DNA of 64,000 nucleotides from JAJEFO01 sp965209045 (lineage in GTDB: Bacteria; Pseudomonadota; Alphaproteobacteria; Rhodobacterales; Rhodobacteraceae). The stretch is taken from the NCBI GenBank assembly GCA_965209045.1, contig CBDBPW010000002.1, forward strand, positions 992,001-1,056,000, read 5' to 3'. The position numbers and the translations under genes are program-made. The notes beneath the pieces were generated by a model. The model saw only the letters and a list, made by a program, of their open reading frames with translations. It was not told the origin of the DNA and searched no databases. Every line of letters begins with the position of its first letter. Positions within the stretch are counted from its first letter, which is position 1. This document shows, in pieces, positions 26,414 through 35,534 of the stretch.

Positions 26414-27151
26414 TCATCCGCGGCCGACATAGGGCATCTTGGTCGCCATCACGGTCATGAACTGGACGTTCGCGTCAAGCGGCAGCTCGCACATGTGCAG
26501 CACCGATCGCGCGACGTGGCCGACGTCCATCGTCGGTTCCGGCTGCAGTGATCCATCCGCCTGCGGGCGACCCGCCGCCATGTCCTCTGTCATCTCGGTC
26601 AGCGCGTTCCCGATGTCGATCTGGCCGCAGGCTATGTCAAACTTTCGCCCGTCCAGGGACAGGCTTCGCGTCAGTCCCGTCACCGCGTGCTTGGTGGCGG
26701 TGTACGGCACCGATCGCCAGCGCGGCACGTAGGCAGAGACCGAGCCGTTGTTGACGATGCGCCCGCCACTGGGGGACTGGGCACGCATGTGCCTGAACGC
26801 CGCGCGGGCGCAATTGAACATCCCGGTCAGGTTCACCGCGAGCACGCTCTCCCAGGTTGCATCGTCGATCTCGTCGATCGGCACTGCCGGGCTGCCTCGG
26901 CCGGCATTGTTGAAGAGCGCATCGATCCGGCCCGTCCTGTCGGCAAGACCGTCGAAGGCGGCATCAACCGCGCCGCTGTCCGTCACGTCCGCAGCCAGCG
27001 GCACCGCCTCGTTCCGGCCGTCGCAAAGCCTGGCCAGCTTGTCGGCACTTCGCGCAAGGCAGCCCACGGTCCAACCCGCCTCCAGGAACGTCTCGGCCGT
27101 TGCCTTGCCGATCCCCTGGCTAGCGCCGGTGATGATGATGGTCCTGTTCAT
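26414..27151 (-). CDS. Short-chain dehydrogenase/reductase
   Basis: A complete 245-residue classical SDR. IIITGASQGIGKATAETF carries the cofactor motif, LFNNAGRGSPA the NNAG, NNGSVSA the catalytic Ser and YTATKHAVTGLTRSLS the Tyr/Lys pair. The tail LPLDANVQFMTVMATKMPYVGRG is common in alphaproteobacterial SDRs annotated simply as oxidoreductases. The ATG at 27151 overlaps the helicase stop by four bases, so it is translated from the same mRNA as the helicase gene. The substrate is unknown. Confidence 0.9.
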   Translation of the reverse strand: MNRTIIITGASQGIGKATAETFLEAGWTVGCLARSADKLARLCDGRNEAVPLAADVTDSGAVDAAFDGLADRTGRIDALFNNAGRGSPAVPIDEIDDATWESVLAVNLTGMFNCARAAFRHMRAQSPSGGRIVNNGSVSAYVPRWRSVPYTATKHAVTGLTRSLSLDGRKFDIACGQIDIGNALTEMTEDMAAGRPQADGSLQPEPTMDVGHVARSVLHMCELPLDANVQFMTVMATKMPYVGRG

Positions 27152-28677
27152 GTCTCCTCCTCCGCCGACAGCGCGAACGGCGCCGCCCGCTTCTCCAGAT
27201 CGTTCGTTGCAAGGGGCACTGCAGGCCTTCCCAGCATGTAGCGCCTTACCCAGTGCAGCCGCTCCTCCGCCCGCGTGATCGCCACATAGGCCAGACGCTT
27301 CCAGAGCGGAATGCCGGCTTCCATTCGCTCGGAGCGGTACGCCGCGTAAAGGTCGGGCGCGAACACCTGCACGTCCTTCCACTGCGATCCCTGCGCCTTG
27401 TGAATCGTCACCGCCGCACCATGCAGGAACGTGGCGCCCATCTGCGCCGCCGAGAGAATGTTCGGCTCGGCCTGTTCCGGCATCTCGATCTTGATGATCG
27501 ATGCCGCCGAGACCTGGGGCTCCGTCGCGCCGATCACGTGCATGCGTGCAAATCCTGTTCGGTTGCCGGGGCCAAGGAAGATCGTCTGGGCACCCTTGAT
27601 CAGGCCCCGGGCCTCGAGATCGAGCCGCTTCATCCGATGCTTGAACGGCAGCTCGATCCCGTCGCATATCAGGGGCTCTCCGGGAAGCAGTTGGTCCGGC
27701 GGCGCATCGTGAGCGGTGCGGAACGCATGTATCAGGCGAACCCGCGTCGCGTTTCTCCAGACAAGCACGGGAGACCGCGCCATCAGCGTGGCATCGACGC
27801 GTGAGGCAAGCACGACCCGGTCGTCGTTGCGGGCGACCTCCTCGACCATCCGCTCGAATCCCTCGTAGGTCAGGTCCTCGTCGCCCAGGGCGTGGGCCAG
27901 TTCGAGCACGGGATTGTCGACGTCCTGCCGATGGATGCGGCTGAGGGAGAGTTTCCGAGGTTCGGGAAGCGTGTCGAAGACCATCTCGCCCGACTGGTTC
28001 ACGGGCGCAAGCTGGGCCGGATCGCCGAACATCACGAGCGTCGGGAAAATCTCCTGCAGGTCCTTGAACTGCTCGGCATCAAGCATGGACGCCTCGTCCA
28101 CGAACCCGACGTCCAGCGGATCGTCACGCCGCTGCCAGCCCTTGATGAAGTCAGAACCCTTCACGCCCGCGACCGCCAGCGCGCCGGGAATCGAGGGCTG
28201 CCTCTTGTAGAACGCCTCCGCGCGGTCCAGCGCCTCCTCGCTCACCCCCTCGACCCTGGGTTTCTTGCGACGGCCCGCCAGCCACTCCGCGATCTTCTCG
28301 TATTCCGGGTCGTAGACCGGCGTGTAGAGAATGCGGTGAATCGTCGTTGCAGGCACGTCGTGCGACCGCAGCACGCTCGCCGCCTTGTTCGTTGGCGCGA
28401 GGATGGCCAGAGTGCGCGCCTTCCTTGCCCGCCGCCCCTCGTAGTCGCCGCCGACCGGCTCCACTCCGGATTCTGACAGCGTCTCGGCAAGGCGCGCCAG
28501 CAGCATCGTCTTGCCCGATCCGGCCTTGCCGATCACGGCCACCACGCTTCGCCTGTTCCGTCGGCGTCGCTTCGCGACCATTTTCGTCATGTCGATTCCG
28601 GCCGACAGCATTACCTCGACGACGCGGTCAAAGGCCTCCGCCTGGTCCTCGGAAAACTCTGCAACGGGCAGCGACAT
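27148..28677 (-). CDS. RecD-like ATP-dependent DNA helicase
   Basis: A 509-residue superfamily 1 helicase. Walker A is VIGKAGSGKTML (near residue 52), motif II FVDEASMLDAEQF, motif III MFGDPAQLAPV, and the C-terminal UvrD_C_2 part has TIHKAQGSQWKDV and YVAITRAEERLHWV. AAA_30 plus UvrD_C_2 without an N-terminal RecD domain matches the short RecD-like helicases common in Rhodobacterales (about 500 residues). The ATG at 28677 is chosen because homology begins near EFSEDQAEAFDRV; the region upstream has no motif. Works on DNA in the cytosol, probably in repair; the downstream SDR is coupled to it without obvious functional link. Confidence 0.9.
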   Translation of the reverse strand: MSLPVAEFSEDQAEAFDRVVEVMLSAGIDMTKMVAKRRRRNRRSVVAVIGKAGSGKTMLLARLAETLSESGVEPVGGDYEGRRARKARTLAILAPTNKAASVLRSHDVPATTIHRILYTPVYDPEYEKIAEWLAGRRKKPRVEGVSEEALDRAEAFYKRQPSIPGALAVAGVKGSDFIKGWQRRDDPLDVGFVDEASMLDAEQFKDLQEIFPTLVMFGDPAQLAPVNQSGEMVFDTLPEPRKLSLSRIHRQDVDNPVLELAHALGDEDLTYEGFERMVEEVARNDDRVVLASRVDATLMARSPVLVWRNATRVRLIHAFRTAHDAPPDQLLPGEPLICDGIELPFKHRMKRLDLEARGLIKGAQTIFLGPGNRTGFARMHVIGATEPQVSAASIIKIEMPEQAEPNILSAAQMGATFLHGAAVTIHKAQGSQWKDVQVFAPDLYAAYRSERMEAGIPLWKRLAYVAITRAEERLHWVRRYMLGRPAVPLATNDLEKRAAPFALSAEEET

Positions 28678-29049
28678 GGGATGCGTGACTACCCCGGAAG
28701 CTGCGGGTTCGCCAGAGGCAGGCAACGCGGTCCGCGACGCTGGCCGCAAGACGCCGGGTGGCGGGACGCTTCGCCGCGATCCAGTCGTCGTGGCCTGCAC
28801 AGGCCGGGACGGCCGTGCACCACGGGGCAGGAAGGTCCGTCGAAAACGTGCACCGTGCCGACCGGTCCACGGCGCTCCAGTTCCCTTGATGGTCCATCGC
28901 ATTTGTGTCAGCAAGGCTGCACGGGTGGTCCGGCACCGGGCAAGGCGGCGACCTCCCGATCCATGCCGGTCACGAGTCCGGGGCCGCACGGGGCGTGGCA
29001 TGCCAGGACGGGCATGCCAGGACGGGCGGGCAAGAACGAGGAAGGCCGA
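28678..29049. other. Divergent intergenic region with a 14-bp tandem duplication
   Basis: 372 bases between the divergent helicase and TRAP operons. No gene is seen. GGCATGCCAGGACG is repeated perfectly head to tail at 28997-29010 and 29011-29024, 25 bases before the dctQ start, within the probable leader of the TRAP mRNA. Confidence 0.6.
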
Positions 29050-29637
29050 ATGAAGCTGCTGCACTGGCTCTTGATTCCGTTTCAGACCGTCAACGGGTAC
29101 GTGCTGCAGATCGGCCGCGCGATCGCGATCGCCGCCATCGCGCTGATGGTCGTCGCGATCCTGATCCAGGTCTTCTTCCGTTACGTCCTGAACAACCCCC
29201 TGCCCTGGCCCGACGAGGCGGCGCGCTTCGCCATGCTCTGGATGACCGGCCTGATCGCGCCCCTGGCCTATCGCCGGGGGGGATTTGTCGCCATCGACAT
29301 GCTGGTTCGCGCCCTGCCCGAGCGCGCTGCCGCACTGCTTTCCCTTGTTCTCCTGACCATCGCCGGCATCGTTCTCGGGTGGGGCATCGACATCGGCATG
29401 AGCGAGGTCACGGGCTTCATGTCGCGTGCCAAGACGGCATCGCTCTACTACGTCAACCTGGACCTCGAATGGGTCAAGGTGCCGCGCCGGTGGATGATGA
29501 TGTCGTTCTTCGTCGGCGTCATCCTGCTGTTCCTGGTGAACGTCGAGCTGTTCCTGCGTTCGCTCATCACGGTCCTGGGCGGCGGGGACGACCTGGCCGA
29601 CCTCGGGACGCCCGAAGACGAGATCATGGCTGAGTAG
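29050..29637 (+). CDS. TRAP transporter small permease (DctQ type)
   Basis: A 195-residue membrane protein with four helices (about residues 20-45, 52-72, 88-112, 150-172). IQVFFRYVLNNPLPWPDEAARFAMLWMTGLIAPLAYRRGG is the DctQ signature with Arg and Glu in the first loop. Behind GAGGAAGGCCG. It forms the membrane complex with the large permease encoded nine bases downstream and the binding protein that follows. The gene order Q-M-P differs from the second TRAP system of this window (Q-P-M). Confidence 0.9.
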   Translation: MKLLHWLLIPFQTVNGYVLQIGRAIAIAAIALMVVAILIQVFFRYVLNNPLPWPDEAARFAMLWMTGLIAPLAYRRGGFVAIDMLVRALPERAAALLSLVLLTIAGIVLGWGIDIGMSEVTGFMSRAKTASLYYVNLDLEWVKVPRRWMMMSFFVGVILLFLVNVELFLRSLITVLGGGDDLADLGTPEDEIMAE

Positions 29638-29645
29638 GGCGCGAC

Positions 29646-31121
29646 ATGCTGATCTGGTTTCTCCCCGCCTTCCTGCTGTTCCTGGCGATCGGGCTTCCGG
29701 TCTTCTTCGGGCTGATCGCCGCGCCCGGCATCCTGCTCTGGCTCGCGGGGCAGGAAAAGGACATCACGCTGCTCTATCGCAACGTCTACAATGGCATGGA
29801 CAGCTTTCCGCTCATGGCGATTCCGTTCTTCATGCTGGCCGGGGAACTCATGAACAGGGGCGGCATCACCATCAGGATCGTCGAGTTCTCGCAGGCCCTC
29901 ATCGGGCATCTCCGGGGCGGGCTCGCGCAGGTCAACATCCTGTCCTCCATCATGTTCGCGGGCCTCTCGGGCTCGGCCGTGGCGGACACCTCGGCGCTCG
30001 GGTCCATGCTGATTCCGGCAATGGAGAAGGAAGGCTACACCCGCCGCTTCGCCGCCGCGATCACCGCCGCCTCTTCGGTCATCGGCCCGATAATTCCGCC
30101 TTCGGGCATCATGATCATCTATGCCTACGTGATGGGCGAATCCGTGGCCGCCCTCTTCCTTGCGGGCATCGTGCCCGGCATTCTCGTGGGCGTCGGGCTG
30201 ATGTTCATGGTCCGCGCAGTCGCCGACCGCTACGAACTGCCGCCCGCGAGACGCGTCGTGACGACCGGCGTCGAGCTGGGACGCACGGAATACTGGTTCT
30301 CCTTCGTCATCGTCCGCATCAACATCGGCTGGCTCCTGGCGCAGCTCGTGCCTCTCGGCGAAGCGCCGACGGCCCTTGCCGAATGGCTGGCGTTCGGCGC
30401 CGGCTTCCTGGTCGCGCACGGGTTCATGCTCGGGCTGCGCCGTGCCGTGTCCAAGGACTTCCGCATGGTCTGCAAGCGCGCGGTCGTGCCGATGCAGACG
30501 CCGATCCTGATCCTGGGCGGGATTCTCGCGGGCGTCTTCACGCCGACCGAGGCCGCCGCCGTCGCGGTCGCCTACGCGGTGATCGTCACGTTCCTGATCC
30601 TGCGCACGATGACGATCCGGGACCTGCCGGACGTGCTGGCGCGGGCCGCCACGACCAGCGCCGTCATCCTGCTCCTCGTCGGCGCCGCGCTTGCGTTCAA
30701 GACCGTGGTCTCCCTGAGCTATGCCCCGCAGATCCTTGCCGACTTCATCCTCAGCCTTTCAGAGAATCCGCTGATCCTTCTGTTCCTGATCAACCTGCTT
30801 CTATTCATCGTGGGCATGTTTCTCGATGCAGGCCCCGCGATCATCATTCTCGGACCCATCCTCGGACCGGTCTTCGTCGACCTTGGCGTGCATCCTGTGC
30901 ATTTCGCGATCATCATGAGCGTCAACCTGACTGTCGGCCTCGCGACGCCGCCAATGGGCCTTGTCCTGTTCGTGGCCTCGTCCGTCTCCGGCGAGCGGGT
31001 CGAGACCATAGCGAGATCCATACTTCCCTTCCTGGCCATCGAGATCGTGGTCATCTTCCTGATCACGTACATCCCGGCCATTTCCATGACGGTCCCCCGG
31101 TTGACCGGCTTCGTCCAATGA
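29646..31121 (+). CDS. TRAP transporter large permease (DctM type), unusually long
   Basis: A 491-residue transporter subunit. Signatures: FPLMAIPFFMLAGELMNRGGI, FAGLSGSAVADTSALGS, ITAASSVIGPIIPPSGIMI and the second half GGILAGVFTPTEAAAVAVAYAV, NLTVGLATPPMGL. Usual length is about 430; here some 60 extra residues lie around positions 205-270 (IVRINIGWLLAQLVPLGEAP and AFGAGFLVAHGFMLGL), probably two additional membrane segments between the two halves. The last ten codons run into a 32-bp tandem repeat. Substrate is set by the binding protein that follows; none can be named. Confidence 0.9.
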   Translation: MLIWFLPAFLLFLAIGLPVFFGLIAAPGILLWLAGQEKDITLLYRNVYNGMDSFPLMAIPFFMLAGELMNRGGITIRIVEFSQALIGHLRGGLAQVNILSSIMFAGLSGSAVADTSALGSMLIPAMEKEGYTRRFAAAITAASSVIGPIIPPSGIMIIYAYVMGESVAALFLAGIVPGILVGVGLMFMVRAVADRYELPPARRVVTTGVELGRTEYWFSFVIVRINIGWLLAQLVPLGEAPTALAEWLAFGAGFLVAHGFMLGLRRAVSKDFRMVCKRAVVPMQTPILILGGILAGVFTPTEAAAVAVAYAVIVTFLILRTMTIRDLPDVLARAATTSAVILLLVGAALAFKTVVSLSYAPQILADFILSLSENPLILLFLINLLLFIVGMFLDAGPAIIILGPILGPVFVDLGVHPVHFAIIMSVNLTVGLATPPMGLVLFVASSVSGERVETIARSILPFLAIEIVVIFLITYIPAISMTVPRLTGFVQ

Positions 31122-31182
31122 CGCCCCCCCGATTGACAGGCTTTGCCCGAAGACGGTTCCCCGTTGACCGGCTTCGCCCGAT
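31088..31182. repeat. Three tandem 31-32-bp degenerate repeats across the dctM stop
   Basis: Units at 31088-31119, 31120-31151 and 31152-31182 share the frame GACG-(G/C)(T/C)CCCCCG-TTGACCGGCTTCG-CCGAT. The first unit encodes the end of DctM (GLTGFVQ region) and the stop at 31119-31121 lies at the unit junction; the others fill the gap before the binding-protein gene. Confidence 0.85.
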
Positions 31183-31218
31183 GACGTCATAGTCAGCAAA
31201 TCCCAAGGAGGTAAGAAA

Positions 31219-32283
31219 ATGCTGAAACACCTGACCATCGCCGCCTTCGTCGCGGCACTTTCCCTTGGCTCGGCGTTCACGGCCGCCGCCGACACCATCA
31301 AGCTGAGGGCCACGGCGAACTCGAACGAGAACGACGAGGACTATGACGGCCTCGTGGTCTTCAAGAACTTCGTCGAACAGGCGTCGAACGGCGCGATCGA
31401 GGTCGAACTGTTCATAGGCACGCAGCTCTGCTCCAACGGTTCGGAGTGCCTTGCCGGCGTTGCCGACGGCAACATCGACATCGTGATCCAGACCTCGGGC
31501 GGCACGGCCAACATCTTCCCGTTCGTGCAGGTCCTCGACCTGCCCTACCTGATGTCGGACGACCGCGTGGCCGAGGCCGTGCTCGCGAACGGATCCCCTT
31601 TCGTGCAGACGATGCAGGACATGGTGGCCGAGACGTCCGATGGCGCCGTGCGGCTGATGACGATCGGCAACACCGGCGGCTGGCGCAATTTCGCCAACAC
31701 CCAGCGGCGCGTCACGCAGCCTTCCGAAATGGAAGGGCTGAAGATCCGCACGGTCGTGGCGGACCTGCCGCAGGAACTCGTCAAGGCGCTTGGCGCGTCG
31801 CCGACGCCTATTCCGTGGCCGGAGCTTTTCACGTCGTTCCAGACCGGCGTCGTCGAGGGCTCCAAGAACGGCATCACCGACATCATGAACATGAAGTTCC
31901 CGGATGCGGGGCTGCAGTACGTCACGCTTGACGGCCACGCCTACATGGGCGCCCTGTGGTTCATGAACAACGAGAAGTTCATGTCGCTTGACCCGGCCCT
32001 GCGCAACGTCGTTTCCGACGGGTTCTACGCGCTCCAGCAGGCCACGTTCGCAAGCCCCAAGCGCAAGTCGATCCAGGCGTACCAGGACTTCCAGGCCGGC
32101 GGCGGCGACATCTACGTGCCGACGCCCGCCGAGAAGGCGATGTTCAAGGAAGCCGCGGCGCCGGTCTATGACTGGTTCCAGTCCAACGTGGACGGCGGGG
32201 AGCGCATCTACAACGCGCTTGTCGATGCCGTTGCGGTGGTCGAGGGCGACATCGAAAAGGTCCGGATGGCGGACACGCAGTAG
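31219..32283 (+). CDS. TRAP transporter substrate-binding protein (DctP type)
   Basis: A 354-residue periplasmic solute receptor. The signal peptide covers about residues 1-23 (TIAAFVAALSLGSAFTAAA). DctP features: FKNFVEQASNGAIEVELFIGTQL, VLDLPYLMSDDRVAE, the ligand-Arg region EMEGLKIRTVVADLPQELVKALGASPTPIPWPELFTSFQTGVVEGSKNGI. Behind AAGGAGG at 31205. It captures an organic acid-like ligand for the preceding permeases; its identity cannot be read off. A terminator hairpin follows. Confidence 0.9.
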   Translation: MLKHLTIAAFVAALSLGSAFTAAADTIKLRATANSNENDEDYDGLVVFKNFVEQASNGAIEVELFIGTQLCSNGSECLAGVADGNIDIVIQTSGGTANIFPFVQVLDLPYLMSDDRVAEAVLANGSPFVQTMQDMVAETSDGAVRLMTIGNTGGWRNFANTQRRVTQPSEMEGLKIRTVVADLPQELVKALGASPTPIPWPELFTSFQTGVVEGSKNGITDIMNMKFPDAGLQYVTLDGHAYMGALWFMNNEKFMSLDPALRNVVSDGFYALQQATFASPKRKSIQAYQDFQAGGGDIYVPTPAEKAMFKEAAAPVYDWFQSNVDGGERIYNALVDAVAVVEGDIEKVRMADTQ

Positions 32284-32305
32284 GCGTTCGCTGCAAGGAC
32301 AGATT

Positions 32306-32328
32306 GGTCGCCCCTCCTTGGGGCGACC
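32306..32328 (+). terminator. Rho-independent-like terminator of the first TRAP operon
   Basis: GGTCGCCCC-TCCTT-GGGGCGACC is a perfect 9-bp stem with a 5-base loop, 22 bases after the binding-protein stop, followed by TATTCTT. Confidence 0.8.
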
Positions 32329-32545
32329 TATTCTTGCCGAACCACGCGAGTTGTGCCGGCACGGCGGCATCCGGCCGTCGGCGTGTCCGGCAGCCGCTCG
32401 GCATCGCGGACATCCGCCTCTCGTGAAGCGATGCAGCCCCATCGCCAGGGCGGACCTGTCGCGCGGCCATGTGATTTCCTGATGGCGCAGGTGGCAGATG
32501 TGCTATGCTGCGCGGAAGCGGACTTCCAGAATCGGAGGCCAGAAG

Positions 32546-33247
32546 ATGACCGAATCCTTTGACCGCCAAGGCTATCTCATGCTTGCCGGCGCCCTTTCCG
32601 AAGACGATCTCGGCATGCTTCGCGATGTCTGCGACCAGCTGCTCGAGGAACCGGCGCAGGACGGGGGCAAGGGCCTGCACAACATCGGCCTCGGCGAGGC
32701 GCGCCGCTTCCTGCGGCATCGTCATGCGGATTTCCCGGCGCTGGACGAATTCGTCACGTCCGAGAGGATCGACCGGATCGTGCGGCGTTGCCTTGGAGCC
32801 GATTCGATGCTGTTCAACGAGCAGTTCGTGGTCAAGGGCGCCGGCAAAGGCGCGAGCTTCGCCTGGCACCAGGACTCCGCCTATGTCGGCTTCGACCACA
32901 AGCCCTACCTCACTGTCTGGATCGCGCTCGACGACACGACGGAGGAGAACGGCTGCGTCTACCTCCTCCCCCGCGACCTCGAGACGGACCCGGGCATCGA
33001 CGAGCATGAATGGCAGGAGGACTCGAAGGAGCTGAACGGCTATTTCGGCGACGACCCCGGCCGGCCCATGGTCTGCCCGGCGGGCACGGTGGTCGCGTTC
33101 TCGAGCAGGACCCTGCACCGCTCCGGCCCCAACAGCACCGACAGGCCGCGCAGAGCCTACATCGCGCAGTATTCGGTCGAACCGATCCGCAACCCGGAGT
33201 CCGGCGATCTCAAGCGCTTCGCCAAGCCCGTCAGGCGTGCCGCCTGA
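32546..33247 (+). CDS. Phytanoyl-CoA dioxygenase (PhyH) family protein
   Basis: A 233-residue Fe(II)/2-oxoglutarate oxygenase. The metal ligands appear in FAWHQDSAYVGF (His and Asp) and in TLHRSGPNSTDRPRRAYIAQY, where the second His and the 2-oxoglutarate-binding Arg lie. VWIALDDTTEENGCVYLLP is the PhyH core strand. Length is shorter than human PHYH but normal for bacterial members, which hydroxylate diverse small molecules. ATG 32546 follows GGAGG. It stands alone after the TRAP operon; whether it acts on the imported substrate is unknown. Confidence 0.9.
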   Translation: MTESFDRQGYLMLAGALSEDDLGMLRDVCDQLLEEPAQDGGKGLHNIGLGEARRFLRHRHADFPALDEFVTSERIDRIVRRCLGADSMLFNEQFVVKGAGKGASFAWHQDSAYVGFDHKPYLTVWIALDDTTEENGCVYLLPRDLETDPGIDEHEWQEDSKELNGYFGDDPGRPMVCPAGTVVAFSSRTLHRSGPNSTDRPRRAYIAQYSVEPIRNPESGDLKRFAKPVRRAA

Positions 33248-33380
33248 CCGCTGTCGTTCCGGCGGCCGCACGCGGCAGCAAGCGGAACCGCCACGGCACT
33301 GCGGCCATTGGACGCGAGGCGAGCCTGACGGATGCTTGGTGCCCGGCGCCGCCCATGGCTCGGAACTTTCCTCGAGCCAG

Positions 33381-33893
33381 TCAGCGGAACGGGTAGAGCC
33401 AGACCCGGTAGTCGTCCACGAGGGCATGGGCGTGCTCGATCTGCTCCGGCGTCATCTTCTTCCGGACCTCTTCAAGGCTGATCGCGGCATCGGGGTCGCC
33501 GCCGATCGCGCTCAGGACGTACCACATGTAGGCGCGCACGAGGTCGGGCGCGACGAGGCCGGTCCCGACCTCGTAGTACCAGCCAACGCCCGACTGGGCG
33601 CCGGCGTGACCCTTCATCGCTGCGCGCAGGTACCATTCGAAAGCCCTGACCTCGTCCTTCTCGACGCCGAGCCCAAGGGCGTACATGACGCCGATCAGTT
33701 CCTCGGCCTCCGCGTTGCCCGAACGCGCGGCGGGCCAAAGCGCCGCGCGTGCCTCCTCGAAGCGCCCTGCCTCCATCAGGTCACGCGCCGCTTCGAGTTC
33801 GGCCGCCACGGGATGTCCGAGCCCAAGCGAGATCAGTACCGCCACGACGCCGATCCGGCCTCGACCCCCTGCAATCATGCGTCTCGCTTCCAT
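33381..33893 (-). CDS. Exported Sel1-repeat protein
   Basis: Up to 170 residues. An N-terminal signal peptide (GVVAVLISLGLGHPVAA) precedes two to three Sel1-like repeats: NAEAEELIGVMYALGLGVEKDEVRAFEWYLRAA and HAGAQSGVGWYYEVG with DLVRAYMWYVLSAI. Such short repeat proteins act as periplasmic adaptors. The start is either ATG 33893 or ATG 33878; the latter gives a more normal signal peptide. Its 5' end overlaps, on the opposite strand, the apparent 5' end of the cytochrome gene. Confidence 0.75.
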   Translation of the reverse strand: MEARRMIAGGRGRIGVVAVLISLGLGHPVAAELEAARDLMEAGRFEEARAALWPAARSGNAEAEELIGVMYALGLGVEKDEVRAFEWYLRAAMKGHAGAQSGVGWYYEVGTGLVAPDLVRAYMWYVLSAIGGDPDAAISLEEVRKKMTPEQIEHAHALVDDYRVWLYPFR

Positions 33894-35213
33894 GCCGTCG
33901 TCCTCGCCTTCGGTCTTTGCCTCGTCCCGCTTGCCGGGACTGCCGCCACGCCCGGCCTGCCGGCGCCCCTTTCGGAGGGCGACTTCATCGCGTTCGATCC
34001 CGAACAGGCCGCGCTCGGCCGCCTCCTATTCTATGACAAGATCCTGTCAGGCAACCAGAACATCTCCTGCGGCACCTGCCATCACCACGACCACGCCTCT
34101 TCGGACGGGCTGAGCCTCGGGATCGGCGAAGGCGGGCAAGGCGTCGGACCGCTGCGCACCGCCGGAGAGGGGCGCGACCGCATCAGGCGGCGGATCGCAC
34201 GAAACTCCCTTGCGCTCTGGAACCTTGGTCACAAGGACGTCGAGGTCCTGCTCCACGACGGCCGGTTGAGCCCGTCGGACCTCTACGGAAACGGCTTCAA
34301 CTCGCCCGCAGAGGAATGGTTTCCGCAGGGGTTGGATTCGCTGCTGGCCGCGCAAGCCCTGTTGCCGCTCGCCTCGGCGCCGGAAATGGCCGGGGATCCC
34401 GGCGAGAACGAGATCGCGGGCGCAATCATCGACCGGATCGACAAGGGCTGGCCCGTCCTTGCCAAGCGCGTGCGCACGATTCCGGAGTACGGAGAGATGT
34501 TCGTCGCCGCCTTCGATCACGTCGAGCGCCCGGAGGACGTGAGCATCGTCGAGATCGCCAACGCGATCGCCGCTTTCATCGGCACGGAGTTCCGCAATCA
34601 CGACAGCCCGTTCGACCGCCATCTTGCGGGTGACGCGACGGCGCTCGACCCGGCCGAGAGGCGCGGCATGGAGCTGTTCTTCGGCGCGGCGGGCTGTTCG
34701 GGCTGTCACTCAGGGCCGCTCCTGTCCGACCAGTCCTTCCATGCGCTGGGCCTGCCGGCCTTCGGCCCGGGCCGCAAGCGCATGTGGGATCCGATGCCGC
34801 GCGACGTCGGCCGGATGGGCGAGAGCGACGACCTGCGAGACGCCTACCGGTTCCGAACGCCGTTCCTGCGCAACGTCGCGCTCACGGCGCCTTACGGCCA
34901 CAACGGCGCGATGCCGACTCTTGAGGACATGGTTCGTCATCATCTCGACCCGGCGGCAAGTCGCGCCGGATGGACTCCGGCAACGGCGTCCCTGCCGCCG
35001 GCCCCATGGCTCGCGGACATAGATTTCGTGATCCAGTCGGACGTCCTGGAAATGGCGCGCCAGGAGCGGGCGCTGGACATCGCGCTGCCTCCTCTCACGG
35101 ACGAGGACGTGCAGGAGCTCGTGGCCTTCCTGGGCGCACTCACCGGAGAAACCGCAGGCCTGCGACCGCTCGGACGGCCGGAGCGCGTGCCGAGCGGCCT
35201 GCCGGTCGACTGA
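33813..35213 (+). CDS. Di-heme cytochrome c peroxidase/MauG-family protein
   Basis: A periplasmic protein with two c-type heme sites: CGTCHHHDH at about residue 90 and CSGCHSG at about residue 295. The sequence between and after them (LGRLLFYDKILSGNQNISC, FRTPFLRNVALTAPYGHNGAMPTLEDMV) is standard for the CcpA/MauG family, which reduces peroxide or oxidises protein substrates. A hydrophobic signal (AVVLAFGLCLVPLAGTAA) lies at 33891-33947. No ATG in frame is close to it: the nearest, at 33813, gives a charged 25-residue lead and overlaps the divergent gene. ATG 33877 is out of frame by one, so a start-proximal frameshift is possible. Confidence 0.82.
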   Translation: MSEPKRDQYRHDADPASTPCNHASRFHAVVLAFGLCLVPLAGTAATPGLPAPLSEGDFIAFDPEQAALGRLLFYDKILSGNQNISCGTCHHHDHASSDGLSLGIGEGGQGVGPLRTAGEGRDRIRRRIARNSLALWNLGHKDVEVLLHDGRLSPSDLYGNGFNSPAEEWFPQGLDSLLAAQALLPLASAPEMAGDPGENEIAGAIIDRIDKGWPVLAKRVRTIPEYGEMFVAAFDHVERPEDVSIVEIANAIAAFIGTEFRNHDSPFDRHLAGDATALDPAERRGMELFFGAAGCSGCHSGPLLSDQSFHALGLPAFGPGRKRMWDPMPRDVGRMGESDDLRDAYRFRTPFLRNVALTAPYGHNGAMPTLEDMVRHHLDPAASRAGWTPATASLPPAPWLADIDFVIQSDVLEMARQERALDIALPPLTDEDVQELVAFLGALTGETAGLRPLGRPERVPSGLPVD

Positions 35214-35464
35214 ATCCTCGGTGCCGCACGGCACGCCGGTCCCGTCCTGTGTTGGACGACGCTTGCATGGCATTGTTGAGGCGAAGCCTGGGCCGGTCGC
35301 GTGCCGGCACAGCGGGAGTCCCGACGCTTGGGCGCGAGCGACCGCGACGCAGGCAGGTGGCCTTTGACGTCGCGAGCGGGTCGCGCTATTGGAAAACCGC
35401 CCTTGGGGGGCTGCACCTCAGGCAAGCATCGCGCATTCCCGGGTGAGCCTGCGTCCCGGGCAAT

Positions 35465-35483
35465 GCCGCCGCCTTGCGGCGGC
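35465..35483. other. GC hairpin upstream of the carboxylate-amine ligase
   Basis: GCCGCCGC-CTT-GCGGCGGC, a perfect 8-bp stem with 3-base loop, 52 bases before the GTG start. No T tract follows. It could shape the 5' leader or end transcription from the cytochrome gene; the surrounding 35214-35534 holds no gene. Confidence 0.5.
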
Positions 35484-35534
35484 GGAACTTGCAGGCGGCC
35501 GCGACGGGCCATGAGAAAACGTGGGGGAGAACAA

